64,000 bases of DNA from Tethya wilhelma (taxonomy: Eukaryota > Porifera > Demospongiae > Tethyida > Tethyidae). The stretch covers positions 4,542,631-4,606,630 of the forward strand of contig CAXIPT010000003.1 of assembly GCA_964030475.1 (NCBI GenBank), given 5' to 3'. Shown here piece after piece: positions 36,931-46,690 of this stretch; position 1 is the stretch's first letter, and the number at the start of each line of letters is the position of its first letter. A program made the translations under genes and the position numbers. The notes under the pieces were generated by a model, which saw nothing but the letters and a program-made list of their open reading frames with translations, was not told the origin of the DNA and made no database searches.

Positions 36931-39900
36931 ATGTGTGTGTGTGTGTGTTACATGATTGTATGAAGGAATAGTGATTGCAAGAATACCTACACACTCCTGC
37001 TTACCTCAATCTGCTTTTCTCCAAAGACTTTGTGAATGAGGTTATTGAAAGCTCGACCTGTCAGAGAGAGAGATGCAAAAAGAACATGTAAAGCTCAAAA
37101 GGTAAAAAGATGCTATCTACCAATTCACCTGAGAACATAGAACTAGTGGGATATGTGAGATCAAAAATCTTGTCCACGTATCTTGCCATTCCTTTTGAAA
37201 ACTCCCTGGCCCTCTTCTCAATCTTTTCAAAATCTCTCTCTTCACAGTAGAGTCCTCCAACAAAGGCACCGATGCTGGTACCCGCCACCATATCAATAGG
37301 AACACCTACAGTATAGAATATTTCAATCAGTGAGCATACCTGGGTAAGACCCTACACATTAATTTTAGTATAAAAAATATCATTCCACAAAAATAGAAAT
37401 CATTTAATGGTCTACTTTGCAGCACACTTGGACCAATTCGGTCATTTTGTTCATAAAATCAACATGCACAATCATAATTATAGACCATTTCAAATGTATG
37501 CAATTATAGCCATCTGTGGTAGTAATCTAGTACCCAATTTTTACCAGCTTCTGCAAATGCTTTAATTGCACCAACGTGTGCAATTCCCCTGGCTCCTCCA
37601 CCGCCAAGAGCTAGTCCTACAGATGTTCCAGTCAGTCTTCGAGCTAATCGAGCAAAGTCAGAGTGCCTGGGGAGAAGATAGCCACTTTGAACGGACAGTC
37701 ATAAACACCAACACCAATAATTGCTTACTTGTTCGGAGGAGTAGGGAGGGAGTTTTCCTCCTGTTGAAAGAAATAGTTGGCTATTAGCTACTGCATATTT
37801 TCTATCTATGATACTCACAGTCTCTGTTAGCTTCCATGTGAAGAAGTAGTTTGGACAACGAACCTAAAAATGTAGCATTCAGATGCAACTCAAGTGGTGT
37901 TGCTATAAATGACTACAGCTTACATGAAAATAGGAAGAGAGCCAGCCAAGTGCATTGAGCCATTTCACAGTGCCTTTAGGGTGGGCTACATCTTCTTTAT
38001 GGAGTAACACCAATTCTTTTTGCACTCTAATAGATATTGACTCGACTTGTTTCACAATCTGTCGGGTTAGATTTTGATAACATAATATTATATTATGGTC
38101 AAGCAAAACCAACCTGGCCCATTGACTCTGAAGGCACACTCTCTGCTAGTCCAATCAACAAAATACAGTCAGCCTGTTGGAACAAAGTAACATAAAAAAA
38201 AAAGAAAAGAAAAAAAAATTGCTTCTCCCCGGCCGGGAATCGAACCCGGGTCTTCCGCGTGACAGGCGGAGATACTTACCACTATACTACCGAGGACTGC
38301 ACATGTGAAATGCTTCGTGTTACAGTACTTATAGCTACACACTGTAATTTACCTGTCGAATGCATCTAGCAGTCCAGGGAGTTAGGCCAGCATCAGCCTG
38401 GTAGATAACAATGCGATGGTTATCCTCCAAATGACCCAACCAAGTGCGTAGTCGAAACTCATGTACACTGTGAACACAACATAGACAGAGAATTGCATGC
38501 ATTGAAGCATCATAAGAAGAGAGTTCAAAAACGTTTAACCTACCTTTCTAGTGCAGTGCTACCTAGCTCCTTCTGAACTAAACTGCTTGTTAGTCTTAAA
38601 GCTGGAGCTGTACACAAACAACATCTCTTGAATGGTCATAAAACTGTAGTGAGGAGGAAATCTTCCACTTACCAATGGCTTTGACAGCTGCACACAGCTC
38701 CCTGGTGAAGTGAGAGAGAGGGGCATTGCTGGTGATGGGGACAACAGCCACAGTCGATAGGTTTGACACCATGTGCTTCTTCATGTCGATAAAGCCAGAC
38801 ATACCTGGAAAGCATTTAGCCATGATGATATTAAAGTTAACTTGGAACAGATTTTAGGAGTTACCTGATTGGATTGTAGTGGAAGTTGGTGAGGCTACTT
38901 TGGTGTAGCTACCCAGTATCTTTTCACCGAGCACTTGAATGAGTCTAGAGACCACTTGAGGTTGTTTTATCTTGATGGTGTTGAGCAGCCCTGATGGAAG
39001 GCAGGCAAGCTCTGTGTCACGAATGGCGTGGACAGTAGTAGCACATGTTGAATTGGTCATCACTTCAACCTGTGCAACATTAAAGGGAGAAAAAAAATCA
39101 CAGACAGACACTCTCACAACAAAAAGAGGGAAAAAAAAACCTGCTACTCCCCGGCCGGGAATCGAACCCGGGTCTTCCGCGTGACAGGCGGAGATACTTA
39201 CCACTATACTAACGAGGACTGCACACCGTAGACAAGTGATTCTTGCGATGCAGTATTTACTATTGTGTTTTTACAATAGTAACACTCTCACAAGAAAAAA
39301 AAATTTGCTACTCCTGGGAGTGATTCACATTACTTACACAACTCTTGTATTGTCTTTCACAATAGAAACACTCTCACAAGGAAAAAAGAAAAAAAAATAG
39401 CTACTCCCCGGCCGGGAATCAAACCCAGGTCTTCCGCGTGACAGGCGGAGATACTTACCACTATACTACCGAGGACTGTACAGGAATAGCAAGTGATTCT
39501 TGTGATACAGTACTAACACAACTCTTCTATTGTCTATTCACAATAGAACTCACCACTCCAATGACCTCTCCCTTCCCGTACTCATCCACCAGCTCCTTCT
39601 TGCCATCAGCTCTCCTCACAACTGATCTCACACGTCCATTAAGAATGATGTAGGCTGCATCGGCTTCGTCTCCTTGACGATAGAGGGCCCGACCAGCTTC
39701 CAGTTCCATCCAATCCAGAGCAAAATCGATCTGTCGTACAATTGGAGAGAGACGCTGGACAAGATCGAAGGCTAGACCACACACAGCAAGTGGTTGTTCA
39801 GACATTAAGCTGAAGAGGGGAAAAAAATATCAAAAATTGCAGACACATTAAATTTTATGTGGAGATGTAGTGTGTTTGTAACCTCATACCCAGGCCCCTC

Positions 39901-40102
39901 CCTCCTCGAAAATAAGGAGTGAAAGGTCAAAGGGGAGAGCCTGGGTATGAGGCTACTGTAGCACATACTGGTAGAGGTTGGTCTTTGTGATTGCAATGAG
40001 ATGTGAGTCTTGAGCAGCAGTGATGGTGATGAACGATGGCTCTCCAGTCAATGCAGAAAGAACTCCACAAAATTCACCAGGTGTGGCAACATAGAGCAGA
40101 TC

Positions 40103-40169
<67 letters not shown>

Positions 40170-42933
40170 TAAAACACTACAACTTTGAAAAATTACCACT
40201 CTGACCAACAATCTCCATCTGAATCAACGATAGTTGTAAATATACTCTTGGTTGTACTAACTTGCAAGTTTTTGTCTCTCTCCTCTTCGGTGTGCCTGAA
40301 CACTTTGAGCCTGCCACTAGCAATGAAGTACACACAACTCTCGAGATCTCCCTCCAGACCTAGGACAGAGTTAGCCGGCACCTCGATGAGTTGAATACGT
40401 CCTTTCAGCAGTGAGGCATCCTGTACAATGTACAAACAAAAGGTTGAGTGTTGGTCTCATAACCCAGGCCTTTCCTGTTTCCGATATTGTTAAGCCTTTA
40501 GCAATAACAAGTCAAGTGGGGAAGGCCATGTGGTTTACAAGGCTGGGTGGGATGTTCTATTGTACTCTTTGTTGCGTATATAACAATATTTCAAGTTACT
40601 GTTTCTTTACCTTGAGTTGAAAGATTCTCATTAAATCTTCCGTGGCAGACTTCAGGACCTCCTCGCTCTCCATGGTTGCAAAGTGAGAGAACTGGATGTT
40701 CCTCTTCAAGGAACTGCTCCTACCACCACCAGTGACTGTCTGATTGCTACCGACCACTGTAGACTCACTGATGAATTCTGAAGAGAACTGCTCCCTGTCC
40801 ACACGTGCCTACAAAAATACATGTAAAGACAAAAGTTTTCATATCTTGAAACACTTTATATGCAATAATATGTACCTGGTTTATGACGTTGTCAAATTCT
40901 GGCGACTGCACTGGTAAGAGGCGGTGAGTGAAGTGTTCATTCTGACTTGTATCTATAGCCACAGACTTCTTCGATTGAGGCGGCCCCGAATCATCACTGC
41001 AATGATCCGAATCAGTGCTCCTTGTTATTTTCAAATCGGACGGTCTTGATGATGACTTGTTGTCCGAAGAGCTGTAGTCTTCCGTCTGATTGGTTGGCTG
41101 TTGTTGTTGCTTTCTCTTCAGGTTGTGAGGAGGAGTGGACGTGGGTCGGTGGGGACTGGCTCCGGGGGTATCCGAGTCTGAATCTCCAACGCCAGGACGG
41201 GACATGGGAGGTGCGGGACAAGAGGAGAGGGCCTCACAGCTGGTTGCCTCGACTGTGTTGCTGCCTGTCATTCGTATCGGTCTGTGTCTCAGTTTGAGTA
41301 CATTGTACTCCCCTATCAAATTGGGCTTCTGTAGCCATGTAGAGAATGAGAGAATCGTGATAAAAGCCATCTATTACAAAACATAAGTAAGAGAAACTGA
41401 CTTGATTGAGAAGTTCTCTACCAAGACCAAGGAACTGGTTGAGTGCCATGAAGGTGACTCTCTGAAGTCGAACCATGATGATCTACAGTAAACATGAAAA
41501 TTTTTGTTGATAGAAAGTGCAATAACAGAAATCTAAAAACTCACCTGGACCATTCTCAGTAGAGAGTCGGGATTTTCTTTGAAGAACTTCTCAAAAGCTT
41601 TGCCACTGATACTGCAAGTCACAAACAGCAACTCAAAACATACACATAATACATGTACCTCTACACAAGTCATGCATAGCTCACTGCAACACATAGCTGT
41701 CCTTGATGGCTCGTGCAGCCACTGTCTTGAAAGGCTTAGTGTGTCCAGTGATGGTGTCCAAGATGCTCAACATGCTGTGCACGCTGTCACCAGGCCCAAC
41801 TTCCTTCAACGGAAGTTCCGTGCCATCCTATTGAGGAGAGATATTCAATCACCACAGTGACTTTTGTATACTACTACAGTGGTAAAATGTACTCACAGCT
41901 TCCAAGAGATACACTTTCAGCCTCCCGTTGCGCACCACGTAGATGCTATCGTCCAGTAGACCCGGTCTGAACAAGATGGCGCCAGAGGGAACAAACTTTG
42001 TGTCCACGTGTTTACACAGCTCCATGAAGAGTGGCTTCTCAAAATGGCCAAAAGCCCTGTATGAATGGATTTGATGACATCTTGGTAATGTAATATGTAC
42101 AGAAATCGAACACTTCTTACCTTACACTCTTCAGTAAGTACAAGACTTCAGAAGGTACAATGCTATCTCCCTAAAAGGACACATTTTATGACAATAAGAG
42201 GTCACATACTGTAAACTGACTTAATATCCCCCAATGGATTGATATATACTCACCATTTATACTAGGAAACAACAAAGAAACATATACAAACATGTTTACT
42301 CACCTCCAAATAGTCTGCTTCAAGAAATGCTGCAGGAGGCTCACGAAACAACTGACGTTCTGGCATTTCTGGTCCTTGCAAGAACCTAATTGTCAATAAC
42401 TTTATTAATAATTAGGTACCATTTCTTTCGAAAGCTGACCACAAATCATTCATTATGATTCACCTCCTTGCGATGCTAAAGACCTTTTCCTTCGGTCTTC
42501 GTTTCAAGTGGCCCAGCTCCATCCTAGCCTTGCCAATCATCCGACGGCCGTAATACCTGACGATGTCTCTCTTTCTCATCCTCCCCGAAGGCACACTGGG
42601 AACACTCTCCTCACCAGGACTATGAGACGAGTCTTAGTGCATTCAAAAGAAGGACAATAACAAAAATCAACCCTCTGTGCATGTCTGTCTAGCAAAGTTC
42701 AGTGCAAAAAGGAAACAAAGTGTTGTACCATCGTTGTCTTTTCCACGGCGTCCCATTCTTCTCCAAATGAAAGTTGCAATCAGCACAATGAATATAGTGG
42801 TGGAGATCACAATGTGTGCTTTGATGCTTGTGAGGAGGTCTTGGAACACCTGTGTGATCACAGTTGCCAGCATCTGAATCAGTGGAGTGGTGGACATGTT
42901 ATTCAAGATCTGTAGAGTTTCAGGAGTAGACAT
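35455..42933 (-). CDS. PNPLA6: Neuropathy target esterase-like lysophospholipase (30 exons, 1,392 aa)
   Basis: ER-membrane (lyso)phospholipase, orthologous to PNPLA6/7. Exons (5'-3'): 42729-42933, 42464-42632, 42304-42385, 42121-42170, 41897-42056, 41685-41827, 41545-41611, 41402-41482, 40876-41328, 40611-40808, 40262-40420, 39969-40102, 39554-39809, 38865-39069, 38673-38804, 38544-38607, 38353-38467, 38114-38173, 37924-38058, 37819-37863, 37729-37760, 37545-37666, 37129-37305, 37005-37057, 36658-36844, 36374-36522, 36137-36249, 36020-36059, 35658-35936, 35455-35568. All are in phase (4,179 nt). It has one N-terminal TM helix, three cyclic-nucleotide-binding-like domains and a patatin domain: oxyanion GGGGARG (1003-1009), nucleophile Ser1033 in GTSIG, Asp1153 in DGG. 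The Ser-Asp spacing of 120 equals that I recall for human NTE. The exon 25 acceptor abuts an N, and intron 25 is GC-AG. Confidence 0.95.
36523..36657 (-). other. GC-AG intron of the NTE-like gene
   Basis: On the minus strand the donor reads CCAG/GCAAGA and the acceptor TTTCCAG/CGGATG. No GT donor near this point keeps the conserved NNLP-ADV reading. GC with an otherwise strong donor is the known minor variant of U2 introns. Confidence 0.75.
36849..36949. repeat. (GT)n at NTE exon 25 acceptor
   Basis: The minus-strand CA run leads into N-CAG at the exon encoding the patatin DGG motif. N at 36848. Confidence 0.9.
38225..38296 (-). tRNA. trnD-GUC: tRNA-Asp(GUC) 1, in NTE intron
   Basis: 72 nt. 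The acceptor stem is fully paired (TCCTCGG with CCGGGGA). The anticodon loop CTGTCAC gives GUC. A-box (TAGTATAGTGG) and B-box (GGTTCGATTCC) are intact. It lies in the sense orientation inside NTE intron 17. This is the best of three copies and likely functional. Confidence 0.92.
39147..39218 (-). tRNA. trnD-GUC: tRNA-Asp(GUC) 2, in NTE intron
   Basis: Identical to copy 1 except U instead of G at position 7, giving one unpaired position (U7-C66) at the end of the acceptor stem. Anticodon and both promoter boxes are intact. Probably functional. In NTE intron 13. Confidence 0.85.
39219..39403 (-). repeat. Tandem flank unit of the tRNA array, one unit lacking its tRNA
   Basis: Between tRNAs 2 and 3 the shared flank (AGTGATTC ... 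ACACAACTCTTGTATTGTC ... ACACTCTCACAAG ... GCTACTCC) appears twice. In the inner unit, near 39307-39325, GCTACTCC passes straight into sequence normally found after the tRNA, so the tRNA body appears deleted. Confidence 0.6.
39404..39475 (-). pseudogene. tRNA-Asp(GUC) 3, probably decayed
   Basis: Two changes in the T-arm: a C-to-T in the T-loop turns TTCGATT into TTTGATT, losing the near-invariant C56 needed for the B-box and the D-T loop contact, and a stem C becomes T (G-U wobble). The anticodon is intact. Probably poorly transcribed. In NTE intron 13. Confidence 0.7.
39879..39955. mobile_element. MITE-like foldback in NTE intron 12
   Basis: 77 nt with 17-bp inverted ends (TA[A/G]CCTCATACCCAGGC). 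Ends are similar to the elements in KIF14 and PIGC introns. No target-site duplication seen. Confidence 0.65.
40104..40166. repeat. (CA)n at NTE exon 12 acceptor
   Basis: A TG run on the coding strand ends in the acceptor GTGTAG of exon 40102-39969. Confidence 0.9.
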
Positions 42934-43168
42934 TTTAGTGGCACAAACTACAGTATAGAAAGAGTAGATGATTAATGGAACTAGGAGCAGCTCAACTAGT
43001 GAGGGGCTGAATTTACTTACCAGGATATGAATCTTGAGATCATGAATAGATTTTTGAAGTTCAATATTTCTCAGTTGGCAAGGTGATTCGTTTAATTAGG
43101 TAGCCCATCCCACAAACTAACTGGTAGTGAGTTGTGAGCTCTGTTGTCTTGCATCTTTCATCCCAGCC
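42934..43168. promoter_or_regulatory. Divergent promoter region, NTE / TBC1D13
   Basis: 235 bp between the NTE ATG (minus) and the TBC1D13 ATG (plus). I see no clear TATA box. Confidence 0.5.
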
Positions 43169-44351
43169 ATGGCGGCTATGAAAGCAAGGTTAGTGATCTA
43201 CTTTTTATTCTCAATCACACATCAAGCACAGATTTTGATAATCTAAAGTAGATGTTTGTATCAAATTGTATGTCAATGAGGTGTGCTTCATTTTGCAGGC
43301 TGGAGGAGTTCAAAAGCCTCCTGGACACTAAGCCAATAGATATGAAAAAGCTAAACCAACTATGCTTCCAAGGTAACATATCAGTGTAGACTAAAAGTCA
43401 TGCATCAATGGTGTGCCTGTTCTGCACCTGAATGGCTTCCAATCATGGTGACCACACCCACTCCACATGTAGGTTGTCCTGATAAAGATGGTGTTCGTGC
43501 CACATGCTGGAAGGTAATAGTTTACAGCAGTGCAAGCAGGCTTTCTTTCAAGCATTCTCAGAATTTTTCCCAGTTTCTAAAAGAGCAATAAGACATGTTG
43601 CAGGCAGCAAGAATGCTCTCTTAGTTTCTTTCTCATTACATGTATTGATCTTGCATGCTGACAAGGAAATGTTTGAATACCCCCTTCAGTTGTTGCTGGG
43701 ATACCTTCCTCCTAACCAGGATGATTGGGATAAAGCACTTCAAGATCAGAGGTCTGACTGTTGTTCAGTCTCTTCAGTGATAGAGATAACCAGAGAGCCT
43801 TTTTATTATTGTGTACCTATACTTGTTCAGGTCATTCTATTCTCAGTTGGTGGACGAGGTCTTGACAAACCCTCATTCAGCCGAGGAGAGCCCAGCTGGA
43901 GATATAGTCGATCATGTGAGCTGCCTGCTGCTGTGCTGCTTATCTTAGTTAGAATTCTAATTGTGGTGTGTATTATTTTATCCCTCAGGTATAAGTTTAT
44001 CAATAGCAAGGAGCATGTGTTTTTGTAAACTCTGGTTCATACTCTGAAATTCCCCGTTGCACATCTGATTGTGCTGTTTTGATTTCTATATGCACATGCA
44101 GATCAATGTCTTTCCTTATTATTGCAGCCTCTCAATCCTAACCCGGAGAGCAGCTGGCATCGATTCTTTGAAGATAATAGCATCCTCCTACAAATTGACA
44201 ATGACACAAGGTGCTGTGGCATATGCTCTACCATGGGTGATTGAGCTTGTATACATTTCAATGCTTAATATTCAACCATGCAGACGTTTGTATCCAGATA
44301 TGTCCTTCTTCCAGCTACCAACCCCGTACCCCCAGGCAAGGTACAATGCAG
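43169..44351 (+). CDS. TBC1D13: TBC1D13-like RabGAP, 5' part only (about 144 aa)
   Basis: Exons: 43169-43188, 43299-43372, 43473-43513, 43690-43751, 43831-43915, 44128-44210, 44284-44351, all in phase. The translation follows TBC1D13 from its N-terminus (RLEEFKSLLD, GVRATCWK, LLLGYLPP) through PLNPNPESSWHRFFEDN and ILLQIDNDTRRLYPDMSFFQ. Exon 7 ends in a good donor (GTACGT). The rest of the Rab-GAP TBC domain, with its catalytic Arg and Gln motifs, is not found downstream. The next coding exons belong to a START domain. TBC1D13 acts on Rab35 in mammals. Truncation at an assembly or duplication junction is more likely than a short functional protein. Confidence 0.85.
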
Positions 44352-45419
44352 GTACGTGAGACTGCATGTTGTTAAGCCTCGGCATGTGCGTAGCACATGC
44401 AGAGGATTACGGTAGTCGTTTTGTCTGTCTGTCTGTTCCATCAAAATCTCAAGAAAGGCAGCTCTAGCGACAAAATTGATGGCACTTACGTTCATAACTC
44501 TGAATGATCTTGTAAACATATGTGTTTTGCTGTCCAAAACACTTTAGTTGCTGAGATTTGAGGCTTTTGTGATTCTTTGAGCGCTTTGCTTCGAGGCCAC
44601 GCCTACTGATTTGGTGTGCATTATCTAGAATTTGTGTTGAATTGAAGCACAGAAGCAAGACAGGCAGGAGTTGGCCTGCTTTCTATGTAAGCATATAGGG
44701 CATGCATACATTTTTACATAATTGTAGCCTGTGAGCTAATGCATCAGTGGACTATCTGACAGCAGCTGCACAGGTGAGCATTCCAATACATGTATAATCA
44801 TAGCAAAGCTCATCTGGTTCATCATCTGTGACATTTGCTGCTTCACCACAGTTAGCTATGTGGCTAACCTGGGCCATATGTATATAAGCGTATTGTGATT
44901 GGACAACTCAGTCTCTTTCAGGCGGGCCTACATGCCTCAGTGGGCCTACTAGTAGGTGAATAATTATGATGACATTCTTTTACAGAATGTATGCATAATA
45001 CTGTGCTAGCTAGTTGAGTGTGCCGAGGCTTATGCACCATCGGTGCCTTCATTATTTTAGTGGGAAAGGTTCTTGGGTTCTCCAATAGTTTGATGGGAAA
45101 AGGTTCTTGGGTTCTCCAATAGTTTTGATGGGAAAAGGTTCTCCAGTATAGTTTTGATGGGAAAAGGTTCTTTGGTTNATGTGTGTGTGTGTGTGTGTGC
45201 AAAGGGTGAGGCACCTCCAATGTGCATATATGTCATTCAAGCACACACAGAGAGAGACAGGAATAAGGCTACAGTGTTGTGTGATATGTTGTACATTTAT
45301 CCAAGTAGTGCTGCTGTAGTTATGGATACTCTGGTGTTTTCTTTAGAGAAGCATGCAATATGATTTGTTTCCATGGAGACTACAGTGCTATGTACTTCGC
45401 TTGCTTTGTCCCTATGCAG
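44352..45419. other. Region holding the probable junction between truncated genes
   Basis: No exon of either neighbour is visible. It contains a short imperfect hairpin (44376-44404), a 35-36 bp minisatellite (45061-45177), a single N (45178) and a short GT run. Both flanking genes are incomplete on the side facing this stretch. Confidence 0.7.
45061..45177. repeat. Minisatellite, unit about 35-36 bp
   Basis: About three and a half copies of a unit containing GATGGGAAAAGGTTCT and GGTTCTCCAATAGTTTT, some copies shortened, ending at the N at 45178. Confidence 0.8.
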
Positions 45420-45913
45420 CCTAACAAGATGCTTCTGGTGGGGACTTCCATTGAGGTACCTGAGTGTCCTATTAACCCCAGTCTCTACAGAGGAAAGGTA
45501 CTCAGAGACATGTTGTGATGTACCCTGCTTGATGGTGTACTTGTTCTTACATGTTATGATAGTGTTTAAGTTTTTGCTGTAAGCTTTGAAGAGTTGCTAG
45601 TACAAGCTAAGGATTGTTGTTTTTGCTGTTGCTGTTGTTGTTGCTATAGATCTTCTGTAGTGGATGGGTGATTGAACCGTACAGAGCAAAGGGACAACTC
45701 CAAACAGAAATCACTTACCTCTTACAGGTGACTTATGATTATGCTCACTCCATAGCCTTATTTGTAGACCTTTTTTCACAAGAAAGAAAAGCTATGGTAA
45801 CAGGGGATATATAAGGTGATACCATTTCTTTGTATTTTGATGTCACACAAACACACACACACACACACACATATGCACACACACGCATATGCACACGCAC
45901 ACACGCACACGCA

Positions 45914-45956
<43 letters not shown>

Positions 45957-46111
45957 ACACACACACACACACACACAGGTTGATATTGTATGGTCTACCC
46001 AGTACAATTGTGAACTTTGTTTCAAAGCGACAGCCACTGGCTGTGGCTTACCTCCGTGACTATCTCGTAGCAACTTCCTTGGAACTTTCAGCCAAAGAAA
46101 ATCTCAAGTAA
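45420..46111 (+). CDS. START lipid-transfer domain gene, 3' exons only
   Basis: Exons 45420-45497, 45650-45727 and 45979-46111. The first two are phase 0 and encode [13 protein letters not shown] and [10 protein letters not shown]...TEITYLLQ, as in the late strands of START domains (PCTP/STARD type). The last exon encodes [20 protein letters not shown] and LRDYL, the C-terminal START helix, then a stop. From the visible acceptor, however, that frame is off by one base (VDI then an extra G before TAT-GGT), so it is frameshifted or has an unrecognised splice. No 5' half of the domain is found upstream. It may be a fragment at a duplication junction. The subfamily cannot be named. Confidence 0.6.
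45846..45977. repeat. (CA)n at START last-exon acceptor
   Basis: An interrupted CA repeat ends directly in the acceptor CACAG of the last START exon. Confidence 0.9.
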
Positions 46112-46690
46112 CCAAACAACCATGCATTCATGCAAGAGTCTAACATAGTATCTATTAGTAATATTATAATTAGTTGGCACCTTTCATTATGTCCCTAATG
46201 AGTGAATCACACAGTTGATTTTTTTGTATGGTAAAACTGTTTTTATGAGTAATTAATTTTTTTATTAAAAAAATGTAAGGGACAAGGTTAATTTAATTGT
46301 ACAAAGTACATTGAAACAGACAAAAAGAGTTGATGAGTGTGATAATTAAATCATTACTGGAGGGGCTCAACAATTAATAAGAAGTAGCACATGAAACACA
46401 TACTTAAAGTACATACATAAATTTAAGTAAGAATTATTATAATTACACTTAATATCGATTTCCATAATATAAACAGTATAACATCAATACTTTTTGTAGT
46501 TACCAAACATCCCTATTTTCAAAACGAGGTTTGCATAATATTACAAAAATAACTGAGTTGGATGAGGTGTTGGGGACAAAAAAAAAGACAGCTTTTATTC
46601 ATTTTGTTGTGAAAAAATATTAACGTGAATGTGTAACATGCAAGCAATAATATTAGAACACAAAAAAAGCACACACCACAACGTACACAT
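46112..46690. other. Convergent AT-rich 3' intergenic region
   Basis: 579 bp between the START fragment and the Notch stop. AT-rich, with the Notch poly(A) signal at 46594. No gene seen. Confidence 0.6.
46594..46599 (-). terminator. Notch poly(A) signal
   Basis: AATAAA on the minus strand, about 90 bases past the Notch stop codon. It is the nearest canonical signal. Confidence 0.5.

Noticed and set aside
44376..44404. Imperfect palindrome around GGCATGTGC / GCACATGCA as a MITE
   Set aside because: The arms are only about 13 bp and I see no target duplication. Mentioned only as content of the junction region.
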